A stretch of 64,000 bases of DNA from Carboxylicivirga fragile (lineage in GTDB: Bacteria; Bacteroidota; Bacteroidia; Bacteroidales; Marinilabiliaceae). A program made the position numbers and the translations under genes. Position 1 is the first letter of the stretch, and each line of letters opens with the position of its first letter. The notes under the pieces are model-generated. The model was given only the letters and a program-made list of their open reading frames with translations, was not told where the DNA came from and made no database searches. Below, in pieces: positions 17,060-25,403 of this stretch. The stretch spans positions 1-64,000 of the forward strand of contig JAFMVD010000008.1 of NCBI GenBank assembly GCA_025499625.1, read 5' to 3'.

Positions 17060-17304
17060 CTCTTTATATTTTGTCAGGTTATATTTTGCTAATCAGGAAC
17101 TAACAGTCCCAAATGTCATTTTTACTTACAATTCATTAATCAATCTTATCCACTGTATTCCTAATACTTACAAGCTTCGACCAGAATTTTTATTAAATTC
17201 TAATAACAATTTATCACGCGGCAAAAATAAACGAATGATTGAACTTTCAACCTGATTGATATTGTTTTTTTCTTATTTTTACGCTTTCTAAAAAAGGATT
17301 AGCC

Positions 17305-18399
17305 GTGAGCAACTCAATATCAGAGATCATTAAGAAAGAAAAACTTAACAAAGCAGATTTAAGCTATTTGTTAAGCCTGGAGGGGAAAGAAAGAGATGAC
17401 TTTCTGAAACAGACAGGCAATCATTATATCAATTCACTAGGCAAGAAAGTATATTTTCGAGGCTTAGTTGAATTTTCAAATTACTGCACTAAAGACTGCT
17501 ATTATTGTGGCATTCGCAAAGGCAATTCATCATCGGAGCGTTATGACATTGATGATGAAGCAATAATTGATGCTGCAAAATTTGCTCACGAAAATCGCTA
17601 TGGATCACTTGTACTACAGGCAGGTGAACGGAGCGACAAAATTTTCACCGATAGAGTAACTGCTCTACTTAAGGAAATAAAAAAAGCGACTAATGGAGAA
17701 CTAGGTATAACCATTTCGCTTGGAGAACAAACAGAAGAAGTATATCAGGAATGGTTTAATGCGGGGGCTCATCGTTACCTCTTACGAATTGAAACATCAA
17801 ACAAGGAACTATACTATAAAATTCATCCCAAAGATGAGCAACACAACTTTGAGAAACGTATAGAGTGCTTAAGGACATTACAAAAGGTAGGCTTTCAAAC
17901 CGGAACCGGTGTAATGATTGGTTTACCATTTCAAACCTACGACCAACTGGCCGATGATCTTTTATTCTTTAAAGCTATGAATGTGGACATGGTAGGTATG
18001 GGGCCATTTATTGAACACACCGAAACGCCACTTTATAAATACAAAGATGATTTGTGGCCTTTGCAACGTAGGTTTGAAGTGGCACTAAACATGATTGCCT
18101 CTCTTCGCCTATTAATGCCAGATATTAATATAGCTGCTGCAACCGCCTTACAAGCCATTGATCCAATGGGACGAGAAAAAGCTCTGCGTTACGGTGCCAA
18201 TGTGATTATGCCAAACATCACACCAACTACGCATCGAAAAGATTATACGCTCTATGAAAATAAACCTTGCACGGATGAAGGCGCCGAGGATTGCTCAAAC
18301 TGCCTAAGTATCAGAGTTGAGATGGCAGGTAGAGAAATTGGCTATAACCAATGGGGTGACTCAAAACACTTTTTTAATCGACAAATCGACAAACAATAG
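17305..18399 (+). CDS. hydE: [FeFe]-hydrogenase maturation radical SAM protein HydE
   Basis: A 364-residue radical SAM enzyme that helps build the diiron subcluster of [FeFe] hydrogenase. It starts with GTG 17305. FSNYCTKDCYYCGIRKGN gives the CxxxCxxC cluster (Cys61, 65, 68), and the C-terminal CTDEGAEDCSNC gives the CX7CX2C motif of the optional second cluster seen in some HydE proteins. HydF and HydG are not in the window. The distantly related PylB/BioB-type proteins are the main alternative, but the FRGLVEFSNYC context and CX7CX2C motif favour HydE. zwf follows after 37 bases on the same strand. Confidence 0.88.
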   Translation: MSNSISEIIKKEKLNKADLSYLLSLEGKERDDFLKQTGNHYINSLGKKVYFRGLVEFSNYCTKDCYYCGIRKGNSSSERYDIDDEAIIDAAKFAHENRYGSLVLQAGERSDKIFTDRVTALLKEIKKATNGELGITISLGEQTEEVYQEWFNAGAHRYLLRIETSNKELYYKIHPKDEQHNFEKRIECLRTLQKVGFQTGTGVMIGLPFQTYDQLADDLLFFKAMNVDMVGMGPFIEHTETPLYKYKDDLWPLQRRFEVALNMIASLRLLMPDINIAAATALQAIDPMGREKALRYGANVIMPNITPTTHRKDYTLYENKPCTDEGAEDCSNCLSIRVEMAGREIGYNQWGDSKHFFNRQIDKQ

Positions 18400-18436
18400 T
18401 GCCACTTTCTTAGTTATCTATTGAAACTATACCATC

Positions 18437-19966
18437 GTGAATAAACCAGAAAACCACATACTAGTAATATTTGGTGCTTCAGGCGATTTAACCTATCGCA
18501 AATTGGTACCTGCAGTGTTTGATTTATTTGATCAGGATTTATTACCAAAGCAATTTGCCATACTTGGTTTAGGACGAACCGATTTAAGTGATCAGGAATT
18601 CCGCACTAAGATGAAGGAAGGAATTATCCTGTTTGCATTAAACAAACCTGAGAGCGAACAAAAATTAGATGAGTACCTTGAGAAATTGCACTATTTCTCA
18701 TTCGACACCAAAGATCCGGATGAATATTGTTTGCTGAAAGGTAAACTGCGCGAGTTGGATGAACAATACAAAACAGGGAACAACTTTATCTACTACTTGG
18801 CTACGCCGCCAAGTATGTACAGCATTATACCTGAGCAACTTGCAAAACAAAATTTAAATAGCGAAGAGGATGGATTCAAACGCCTTATCGTTGAAAAACC
18901 ATTTGGCTATGATTTAAAAACAGCTCAAACACTAAATACAAAATTATTACAAGACTTTAAAGAAGAGCAGATATACCGAATAGACCACTATCTTGGCAAG
19001 GAGACTGTACAGAATCTTCTGGTGACACGATTTTCAAATGGCATATTTGAACCGCTTTGGAATCGCAACTACATTCATCATGTGGAGATTACTGGTGCCG
19101 AAAACATCGGTGTTGGGAATCGTGGCGGCTATTACGAAGGATCGGGTGCCATGCGCGACATGGTTCAGAATCACCTATTACTTTTAGCAGGGCTGGTAGC
19201 CATGGAACCACCTGCCTTGATAGATTCTACTAATATTCGAAACGAAATTGCAAAGGTTTTTCACTCACTCCGCCCCATCAAAGAAGAAGAAGTTTCGAAA
19301 TATGCTATTCGTGGACAATATACAGCATCAAAAATAAAGGGAGAGCAAGTAAAAGGCTATCGCGAAGAACAAGGGGTTGATCCGGACTCTCGCACTGAGA
19401 CTTTTGTTGCCATGAAACTATTTATCGACAACTGGCGCTGGGCTGGTGTACCGTTTTATATCAGAAGCGGAAAAATGCTACCAACACGTGTCACCGAAAT
19501 AGTGATCCACTTCAAAGCAACACCTCATCATTTGTTTGCTGATAACGAAAGCATATGCAAAAACTACAATCAGTTAGTCATTCGCATTCAACCAGATGAA
19601 GGTGTACTGATGAAGTTTGGCATGAAAGTACCGGGAGCTGGTTTTAATGTTCAGAATGTGAATATGGATTTTCACTACAGCGATTTATCTGACACATATT
19701 TACCAAGTGCTTACGAACGATTACTACTGGACTGCATGTTGGGTGACGGAACATTGTACCACAGAGGCGATGCAGTTGAAGCTGCATGGAAATTTGTGGA
19801 CCCAATATTAAAAGCATGGCAAGAAGACGATAGCATACCTGTGCACGGTTATCCAGCAGGCACTTGGGGCCCCGATGTTTCTGATGATCTTATTGAAGAA
19901 AATGATATCACATGGCGCTATCCGTGTAAAAACCTATCGAACGATGGAAACTACTGTGAGCTATAG
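18437..19966 (+). CDS. zwf: Glucose-6-phosphate 1-dehydrogenase
   Basis: A 509-residue NAD(P)-dependent dehydrogenase for the first step of the oxidative pentose phosphate pathway. Nucleotide-binding motif GASGDLTYRK (13-22), EKPFG (153-157) and the substrate-binding signature RIDHYLGKE (181-189) are all present. It starts at GTG 18437. 6-Phosphogluconolactonase (pgl) is encoded 12 kb away at 31705, and 6-phosphogluconate dehydrogenase is not in the window. It is the second gene after hydE, an unusual pairing that may only reflect proximity. Confidence 0.95.
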   Translation: MNKPENHILVIFGASGDLTYRKLVPAVFDLFDQDLLPKQFAILGLGRTDLSDQEFRTKMKEGIILFALNKPESEQKLDEYLEKLHYFSFDTKDPDEYCLLKGKLRELDEQYKTGNNFIYYLATPPSMYSIIPEQLAKQNLNSEEDGFKRLIVEKPFGYDLKTAQTLNTKLLQDFKEEQIYRIDHYLGKETVQNLLVTRFSNGIFEPLWNRNYIHHVEITGAENIGVGNRGGYYEGSGAMRDMVQNHLLLLAGLVAMEPPALIDSTNIRNEIAKVFHSLRPIKEEEVSKYAIRGQYTASKIKGEQVKGYREEQGVDPDSRTETFVAMKLFIDNWRWAGVPFYIRSGKMLPTRVTEIVIHFKATPHHLFADNESICKNYNQLVIRIQPDEGVLMKFGMKVPGAGFNVQNVNMDFHYSDLSDTYLPSAYERLLLDCMLGDGTLYHRGDAVEAAWKFVDPILKAWQEDDSIPVHGYPAGTWGPDVSDDLIEENDITWRYPCKNLSNDGNYCEL

Positions 19967-20046
19967 ACATAAATAACTAACATTTATTGAGAGTGCGTGC
20001 ATACTATTAATTAGTTGTCATAGTGAATGAAGAAATCTAATTCCCT

Positions 20047-20733
20047 ATGAACCGACTTATATTAGCATTGATATTGTTGCCCAGCACTTTCTTAATTGCG
20101 GCTCAAGAAGAAACCATTGAACACGATTACAAAGGAAACATCATTTTTAGTTGGGCACCTTTGTCTGCAATGGACACCTATTCGCGAATACGACTAGGTG
20201 TCGAAATTGGTCTTTCGCAAAGAGTGAGCTTAAGCACTGACATTGGCTTTAATCAGAGTAAATACCAACGAGGATCATACTATCAAAATGATCGCTCGTA
20301 TCAAGTATTTGAAGTACGTCCCGAATTAAAGTTTTACTTAAACGATAAATACCGGGCGCGTTGGTATAATTCCGTTGAGCTTTTTTACATTGATGTTAAA
20401 GAAAATCTGAAAGACGACTATTACTACCAGGATAGAGGTGAAATAAAGGTAAGCTACGATGCCGCTACATACACTCGATTAAAATTTGGCGCGCATTATA
20501 AATTTGGCATTAGTTTAAGAATGGGATCCAGAATGGTATTTGATCCGTTTGTGGGTATAGGCATCCGGTTTGTTGAACGTGAATACATTGATGTTGAAGG
20601 TGCCATTTCTGATCCGGAGGGAGGCGACATTTGGGACGATTGGCTGTGGAGCGAGGCTCGCAGATATGAAGGCAACTATTGGGGCATCAATATTAGCGCT
20701 GGATTTCGTCTAGGTATTTATTTATCGAAATAG
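20047..20733 (+). CDS. Outer-membrane beta-barrel protein, unknown role
   Basis: A 228-residue exported protein. Signal peptide MNRLILALILLPSTFLIAAQ (1-20), then alternating hydrophobic/polar strands (YSRIRLGVEIGLSQRVSLST, VFEVRPELKFYL, TYTRLKFGAHYKFGISLRMG) and a C-terminus ending in ...INISAGFRLGIYLSK, consistent with an eight- to ten-stranded barrel. No specific family recognised. It stands 80 bases after zwf and 124 bases before the aldo/keto reductase start. Confidence 0.65.
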   Translation: MNRLILALILLPSTFLIAAQEETIEHDYKGNIIFSWAPLSAMDTYSRIRLGVEIGLSQRVSLSTDIGFNQSKYQRGSYYQNDRSYQVFEVRPELKFYLNDKYRARWYNSVELFYIDVKENLKDDYYYQDRGEIKVSYDAATYTRLKFGAHYKFGISLRMGSRMVFDPFVGIGIRFVEREYIDVEGAISDPEGGDIWDDWLWSEARRYEGNYWGINISAGFRLGIYLSK

Positions 20734-20857
20734 ATAAACGCTGCTTCCATTGGCATTACAATTCACTTAAATTTAATGAACCTTAAATATGCTCCATTGT
20801 TGAACTTTGGATTACTTTTGCAGCCACAACAAACTCAATAGGATTCAATCACAAGCA

Positions 20858-22042
20858 ATGGAGTACAGACGTTTCGGGAAAACCAATAAACATATTAGCA
20901 CAATCACACTAGGTGGAATGCGTTTCAAACAGGTATGGGAAGAGCCTCGTCACGAAATTCCACGTGCCACACAAGATCACTGCAATCAAATTGTTGACCT
21001 GGCAATTAAAAATGGCATTAACCATTTTGAGACAGCTTATGGTTACATGAAAAGCGAAACTGTTTTTGGCAGAACCCTTAATGATGAATTAAATATTGAT
21101 CGCTCATCGTATTACCTAATGAGCAAGGGCAACTCAGCCACTGCCAATGAAATGCGAAAATTAGTTGATACACAATTAAAAACACTTAAAACCGACTACC
21201 TCGATTTTTATGGATGGCATGGAATCAATACAGATGAAATTATAAGCTCTGCTTGTAAGACAGGTGGCCCTGTTGAAGCCTTACTGAAAATGAAAGAGGA
21301 AGGCATCATTAAACACGTTGGTTTCAGCACCCATGCTCCACTAGAGGTGATTGAAAAAGCCATATCAACTGATTTATTTGAGTTTGTTAATTTACACTAC
21401 TATTATTTCTATCAGAGAAATGAGGCGGCAGTAGCATTGGCAAAAGAGAAAGACATGGGTGTTTTCATTATCTCTCCTAACGACAAAGGTGGACAATTAT
21501 ACAAAGCTCCGGAAAAAATACGCGAAACCATTCCTCACTCAACTCCCATCCAATGGAATGCTCGATTTTGCTTGAGTAATCCTGCTGTTCATACCTTATC
21601 ATTTGGGATGACAGATATTGAACACTTCACCGAAATGAAAGGGATATTTCCAAGTCATACACCACTTAACAAACCAGATAAGGAATCAAAAATAAAATTG
21701 GATGAAATGGTTAATGATGATCCATATGCTTTTTACGATGGCTACGATTCGGATCCCAGCATTACAGAAATGAATATTCCGTTGTTATTGCATTGGCGAA
21801 AACTATGGAAGTGCTATAACCTTCTTGATTTTGCCCGTTACAGGTACAAGGAACTAAAAACTCCTAACCATTGGGTTCCTGGCGTTTTTGCAACACCCGA
21901 AGCAATTAATAAAATGAATTTTTCATCCATACCCAAGAACATTCCGTTAAAAGATATGCTTACAGAATTGCATGAAGCATTCTATCAAGCTCCTGTGGAC
22001 ATTAATAAAATTGATCCAACAAAAATTACCTTGCGCAAATAG
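20858..22042 (+). CDS. Aldo/keto reductase
   Basis: A 394-residue NADPH-dependent oxidoreductase with a TIM-barrel AKR domain (1-300). MEYRRFGKTNKHISTITLGG is the family's usual beginning, so ATG 20858 is preferred to the upstream in-frame ATG; a TAnnTTTG-type -7 motif (tacttttg, 20813-20820) also falls between the two. HFETAYGYMKSE (57-68) holds the catalytic Tyr, and DYLDFYGWHGIN the active-site His. The C-terminal ~90 residues are an extension without the four-cysteine iron-sulfur motif found in many long bacterial members, having a single Cys there. Substrate unknown. Confidence 0.85.
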   Translation: MEYRRFGKTNKHISTITLGGMRFKQVWEEPRHEIPRATQDHCNQIVDLAIKNGINHFETAYGYMKSETVFGRTLNDELNIDRSSYYLMSKGNSATANEMRKLVDTQLKTLKTDYLDFYGWHGINTDEIISSACKTGGPVEALLKMKEEGIIKHVGFSTHAPLEVIEKAISTDLFEFVNLHYYYFYQRNEAAVALAKEKDMGVFIISPNDKGGQLYKAPEKIRETIPHSTPIQWNARFCLSNPAVHTLSFGMTDIEHFTEMKGIFPSHTPLNKPDKESKIKLDEMVNDDPYAFYDGYDSDPSITEMNIPLLLHWRKLWKCYNLLDFARYRYKELKTPNHWVPGVFATPEAINKMNFSSIPKNIPLKDMLTELHEAFYQAPVDINKIDPTKITLRK

Positions 22043-22064
22043 AAATTGTATTATTCGAATATTA

Positions 22065-24491
22065 TCAAGATATATATTCCAACACTTTCTGTTTCAGCAA
22101 ATCCTTACTAATTGGCTTGGTTAAATAATCATCAAACACGCCTTTGTATTTAGCAAGTTCATTTTCTAACACATATGCCGATTGACCAAGAATCGGAATC
22201 TTAGGATGCGACTGTTTTATAAGTTTAGCTGCCTCATAACCATCCATAACAGGCATTTTAATATCCATTAAAACAAGGTCTATATTCGGATTAGAGTTAC
22301 AAGCAACTATCGCATCCTTGCCATTCTTTACATGAATTACAACGAAAGACATACCCGTTAAAATAGCATCTAAGTATAAAAAATTATTCTTAACATCTTC
22401 GGCCACCAACACTGTTCTTACTTGCTCACTCTGTTTGACAACGGCACCTTCTTCATCGACTTTAATAATCGGCTCATACGGAATAGTAAAATATATGGTG
22501 GTTCCCTTTTCGATCTCCGATTCTAACCAAATCTTTCCTCCTAACAGTTCAACAAAGGCTTTTGATATTGACAAGCCTAAACCAGTCCCTCCAAATTCCC
22601 TGCTAATTAATACATCAGCCTGACGAAAACGCTCAAAGATTTTCTCATGAAATTCAGGCTTAACTCCTATACCGGTATCTTTAACGTAAAATTCCAAATC
22701 GTTCTTTACCAAGCTACATCCAATTTCTACCGATCCTCTATAGGTAAACTTCAAAGCATTAGCTATCAAATTACTTAACACCTGTGTCAACTTTGTTCCA
22801 TCAGTATAGATTTCAGCCTCATGATCTTTTAATGACATATTAGAAACCAATTCTACATTCTTATCCGAAGCCTGCTGCTGAAATATCGTTAATAAATCAG
22901 CTACAATGAGGTTGACAGAAGCCTCCCCCACATTTTTCTGCTCTTGATTGGTTTCAATCGCTGAAATAGTTAGCACATCAGTTACAATCGATACCAACTG
23001 ATTACTACTATTTTGTATGATAGAAACGTAGCCCTCTCGCTTCTCTTTAGATAAATCTGGTTCATTTAATAAACCTGAAAACCCGGAAATAGCATTAAGT
23101 GGCGTTCTAATTTCATGCGACATATTTTGCAGAAAGGATGTTTTCAAATGATCACTTTCCTCAGCATGCTCTTTAGCTCTTATCAATTCAATTTCAGATA
23201 ATTTACGCGCAGTAATATCACTTCCAAAACATGACCCACCAATCACCTTCGAATCTTTGATGATGGGATTAAATGAAATTTGAATATAGATATTTCCATT
23301 CACCCCTTCTACTATATCCTCAACCGTATATGACTCCCCTGCAAGAACCCTGTCGTATCGAGGTTTCCAGAAACCACGTATAGCTTTTGGCAAGGCATCG
23401 ATCAAATTAGAGCCAGGAAGTAATAACACTCCAAAAGCTTTATTAAAATCTCGTTGAAAAACTTTATTAATGTAAATAATGTCATACTTGACATCAAATG
23501 CCCAAATACTATCCTCTGTTCCTTCGATAATAGCAGTAACATTTGCATTGTTAGCCTCAGCAATTTCCTTAGCTTGCAACAACTCTTCTTCTACTTCTTT
23601 ACGCGCACTTATATCCCGAAAACTACCAACCAAACATTTCTTACCCTTATATTTCACTTCAAATGGTAATACCTCAACCGGCACTGTTGTACCATCCTTC
23701 CGAACTATCAGATTTTCGACCCTATTGGTATGAACTAATTCCTGAGCGTCCTTGGCGTGTTGCTTAAAGGTTTTTTTGGTATAATCCTCTTTTTCGGGAG
23801 GATGCAGTCTAGATTGATGTAAACCAACTAATTCACCTCGCGTCATTTGCATCAATTTCTCAGCTGCTCTATTGGCATCCAGAATAAGACTTGTTTCGGG
23901 GTCTGCAATAAAAATAGCATCTGCTGCATTTTGGTATAAACTTTTAAACTGCTGCTCACTTTCTTCAGCTTTTACTTTGGCAACAATTAAATCATTCAAA
24001 AACTGCTTCTTCTCGGTAATATCGGCAGCAAAAGTAATTACCACATCCTTGCCAAAATAACTTCCTTTTACGGTCCAAACATCTTTAGGAAAAATAGTAC
24101 CATCTTTTTTTAAACCCCAAAACTCAAAAAATTGTGGCTCGCCATTAAAAGCACGCTCAATCAACTTAGCTACTTTATTCAAATCATTCTTTCCAGGCGC
24201 AGAAAGAAACTCCGGTGTTTTTCCAATAAAATACTCACGTTCGTAACCATACAGATCAATGGCACCTTGATTTACATTCACAAAGGTTAAATCCGGATTT
24301 TGTATATATATTGCTTGCTTTACAGTATTAAATAAACCGAAGTAATTTATCTCTCTTTCTTTTAAATCCAGTTCTGTTTGCTTCTGATCAGCGATTACTC
24401 TATCATAGGTGTTTTGCAAGGAATTATACTTCCGCTGCAAGTCATCAAGTTTTTTCAACAGTTCCTTTTGACTTTTATTTTGATTGTCCAT
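22065..24491 (-). CDS. Hybrid sensor histidine kinase with three PAS domains
   Basis: An 808-residue soluble signalling protein with no membrane segment. Order: coiled coil (5-45), PAS (about 45-165), PAS (178-298), PAS (315-430), HisKA with phospho-acceptor His459 in [16 protein letters not shown], HATPase (565-675, DTGIG 605-609 and GGTGLGLSI 634-642), and a receiver (694-808) with Asp743 in LMDIKMPVMDGYE and Lys792. It senses an intracellular cue and relays phosphate to its own receiver; no output gene is adjacent. Monocistronic, 23 bases from the convergent aldo/keto reductase stop. Confidence 0.93.
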   Translation of the reverse strand: MDNQNKSQKELLKKLDDLQRKYNSLQNTYDRVIADQKQTELDLKEREINYFGLFNTVKQAIYIQNPDLTFVNVNQGAIDLYGYEREYFIGKTPEFLSAPGKNDLNKVAKLIERAFNGEPQFFEFWGLKKDGTIFPKDVWTVKGSYFGKDVVITFAADITEKKQFLNDLIVAKVKAEESEQQFKSLYQNAADAIFIADPETSLILDANRAAEKLMQMTRGELVGLHQSRLHPPEKEDYTKKTFKQHAKDAQELVHTNRVENLIVRKDGTTVPVEVLPFEVKYKGKKCLVGSFRDISARKEVEEELLQAKEIAEANNANVTAIIEGTEDSIWAFDVKYDIIYINKVFQRDFNKAFGVLLLPGSNLIDALPKAIRGFWKPRYDRVLAGESYTVEDIVEGVNGNIYIQISFNPIIKDSKVIGGSCFGSDITARKLSEIELIRAKEHAEESDHLKTSFLQNMSHEIRTPLNAISGFSGLLNEPDLSKEKREGYVSIIQNSSNQLVSIVTDVLTISAIETNQEQKNVGEASVNLIVADLLTIFQQQASDKNVELVSNMSLKDHEAEIYTDGTKLTQVLSNLIANALKFTYRGSVEIGCSLVKNDLEFYVKDTGIGVKPEFHEKIFERFRQADVLISREFGGTGLGLSISKAFVELLGGKIWLESEIEKGTTIYFTIPYEPIIKVDEEGAVVKQSEQVRTVLVAEDVKNNFLYLDAILTGMSFVVIHVKNGKDAIVACNSNPNIDLVLMDIKMPVMDGYEAAKLIKQSHPKIPILGQSAYVLENELAKYKGVFDDYLTKPISKDLLKQKVLEYIS

Positions 24492-24637
24492 AAGCAGTAA
24501 TTTGTGGTATTTTGCTATGACTAAAGCTCTCTACCATAAATTTAACTTAAATCAATTAAAAATCAAATACATATAAACCTTTTTAACTAAATATTAATAT
24601 TATATTTTGAAATCTTCTCTATAAGCCAGTATATACA

Positions 24638-24848
24638 AAGAGGGTGTCCAAAAAGTATTTTTGTGAACAAGCAAACTTACAGTTTGTTATTTTACTTTCG
24701 TTTTACCCCTCCAAACCTCCCCTAAAGTGGAGGCTTAAGTGCGATAGCTATCGCACCCCTTCAGGGGATTTAGGGGTAGTAAAAAAGGATATTTGATTAC
24801 AAATTAAAAGTAACCTAATTGTAATTTTTACTTTTTGGACACCCTCTT
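24638..24848. repeat. MITE-like element with perfect 20-bp inverted repeats
   Basis: A 211-base element with perfect 20-base terminal inverted repeats (aagagggtgtccaaaaagta at 24638-24657; complement 24829-24848). The right-hand TTTTTGGACACCCTC is shared with the element at 6816-6994. The middle contains nested palindromes, GTGCGATAGCTATCGCAC (24739-24756) and the cccctgaagggg-type repeat common in Bacteroidota. It has no coding potential and probably depends on a transposase in trans. It lies downstream of the RND operon and upstream of the histidine kinase gene. Confidence 0.7.
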
Positions 24849-24875
24849 CATCATCTATTTACATTCCAACACTAA

Positions 24876-25061
24876 CTATTTAGGCACTCCTAATTTTGTA
24901 AGTATATCTGTTAAAAAACACCATTTGGTAATTGATGATTGAATTAAATTGACAGCTACAAAACCTGCCAAATAAAGCCAATTGATATGTAGGGTGATGG
25001 CAAGTAAAATACTTATCAACACCATAGTACCAGCTATCGCCCTAACTATTCTTTCTTGCAT
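24876..25061 (-). CDS. Small DUF2892/YgaP-like membrane protein
   Basis: A 61-residue protein, start set at 25061 (MQERIVRAIAGTMVLISILL), since that gives the family's compact two-helix layout. Two hydrophobic segments (8-25 and 28-45) and the C-terminal KWCFLTDILTKLGV are typical of DUF2892 inner-membrane proteins. It is the last gene of the RND efflux operon, 28 bases after the preceding small gene. Role unknown; DUF2892 is often next to rhodanese or metal/oxidant stress genes. Confidence 0.7.
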   Translation of the reverse strand: MQERIVRAIAGTMVLISILLAITLHINWLYLAGFVAVNLIQSSITKWCFLTDILTKLGVPK

Positions 25062-25089
25062 AATTCTATTATTTAATATTAATAATTTT

Positions 25090-25392
25090 CTATATACCCT
25101 TATCAACATCAACGATATAGGCATTAATATTACACTGCGGAACTTCAGCTTTACACCGCAATAACTTTTCAAGTAAACTATCAGCTTGGGTATCATCTAA
25201 AAAAGCCAAAAAGGCAATATTATTAATACCAATACTTCCTTTACCGAACCAATTGCCCAGACGATGCTGATTCTGCAACTTGCGCATACCTTTCATTTCA
25301 AACTCGTTATAATAAGGCACCTGATGTTCGCTAAAATGCTCCTGCAGGCGATCTCTAAATTCTGCAACTGTAATGGCTATTAGTAATTTCAT
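25090..25392 (-). CDS. Conserved small protein in RND operon, PII/CutA-like
   Basis: A 100-residue cytoplasmic protein beginning MKLLIAITVAEFRDRLQEHF. The beta-alpha-beta pattern with two halves (residues 1-50 and 55-100, the latter containing FLDDTQADSLLEKL and ending INAYIVDVDKGI) resembles the ferredoxin-like fold of PII/CutA-type proteins, but no T-loop or nucleotide motif is clear. It starts 11 bases after the RND permease stop, so it is surely co-transcribed. A role in sensing or regulating efflux is possible but unproven. Confidence 0.6.
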   Translation of the reverse strand: MKLLIAITVAEFRDRLQEHFSEHQVPYYNEFEMKGMRKLQNQHRLGNWFGKGSIGINNIAFLAFLDDTQADSLLEKLLRCKAEVPQCNINAYIVDVDKGI

Positions 25393-25403
25393 TGTGTCAA
25401 GTT

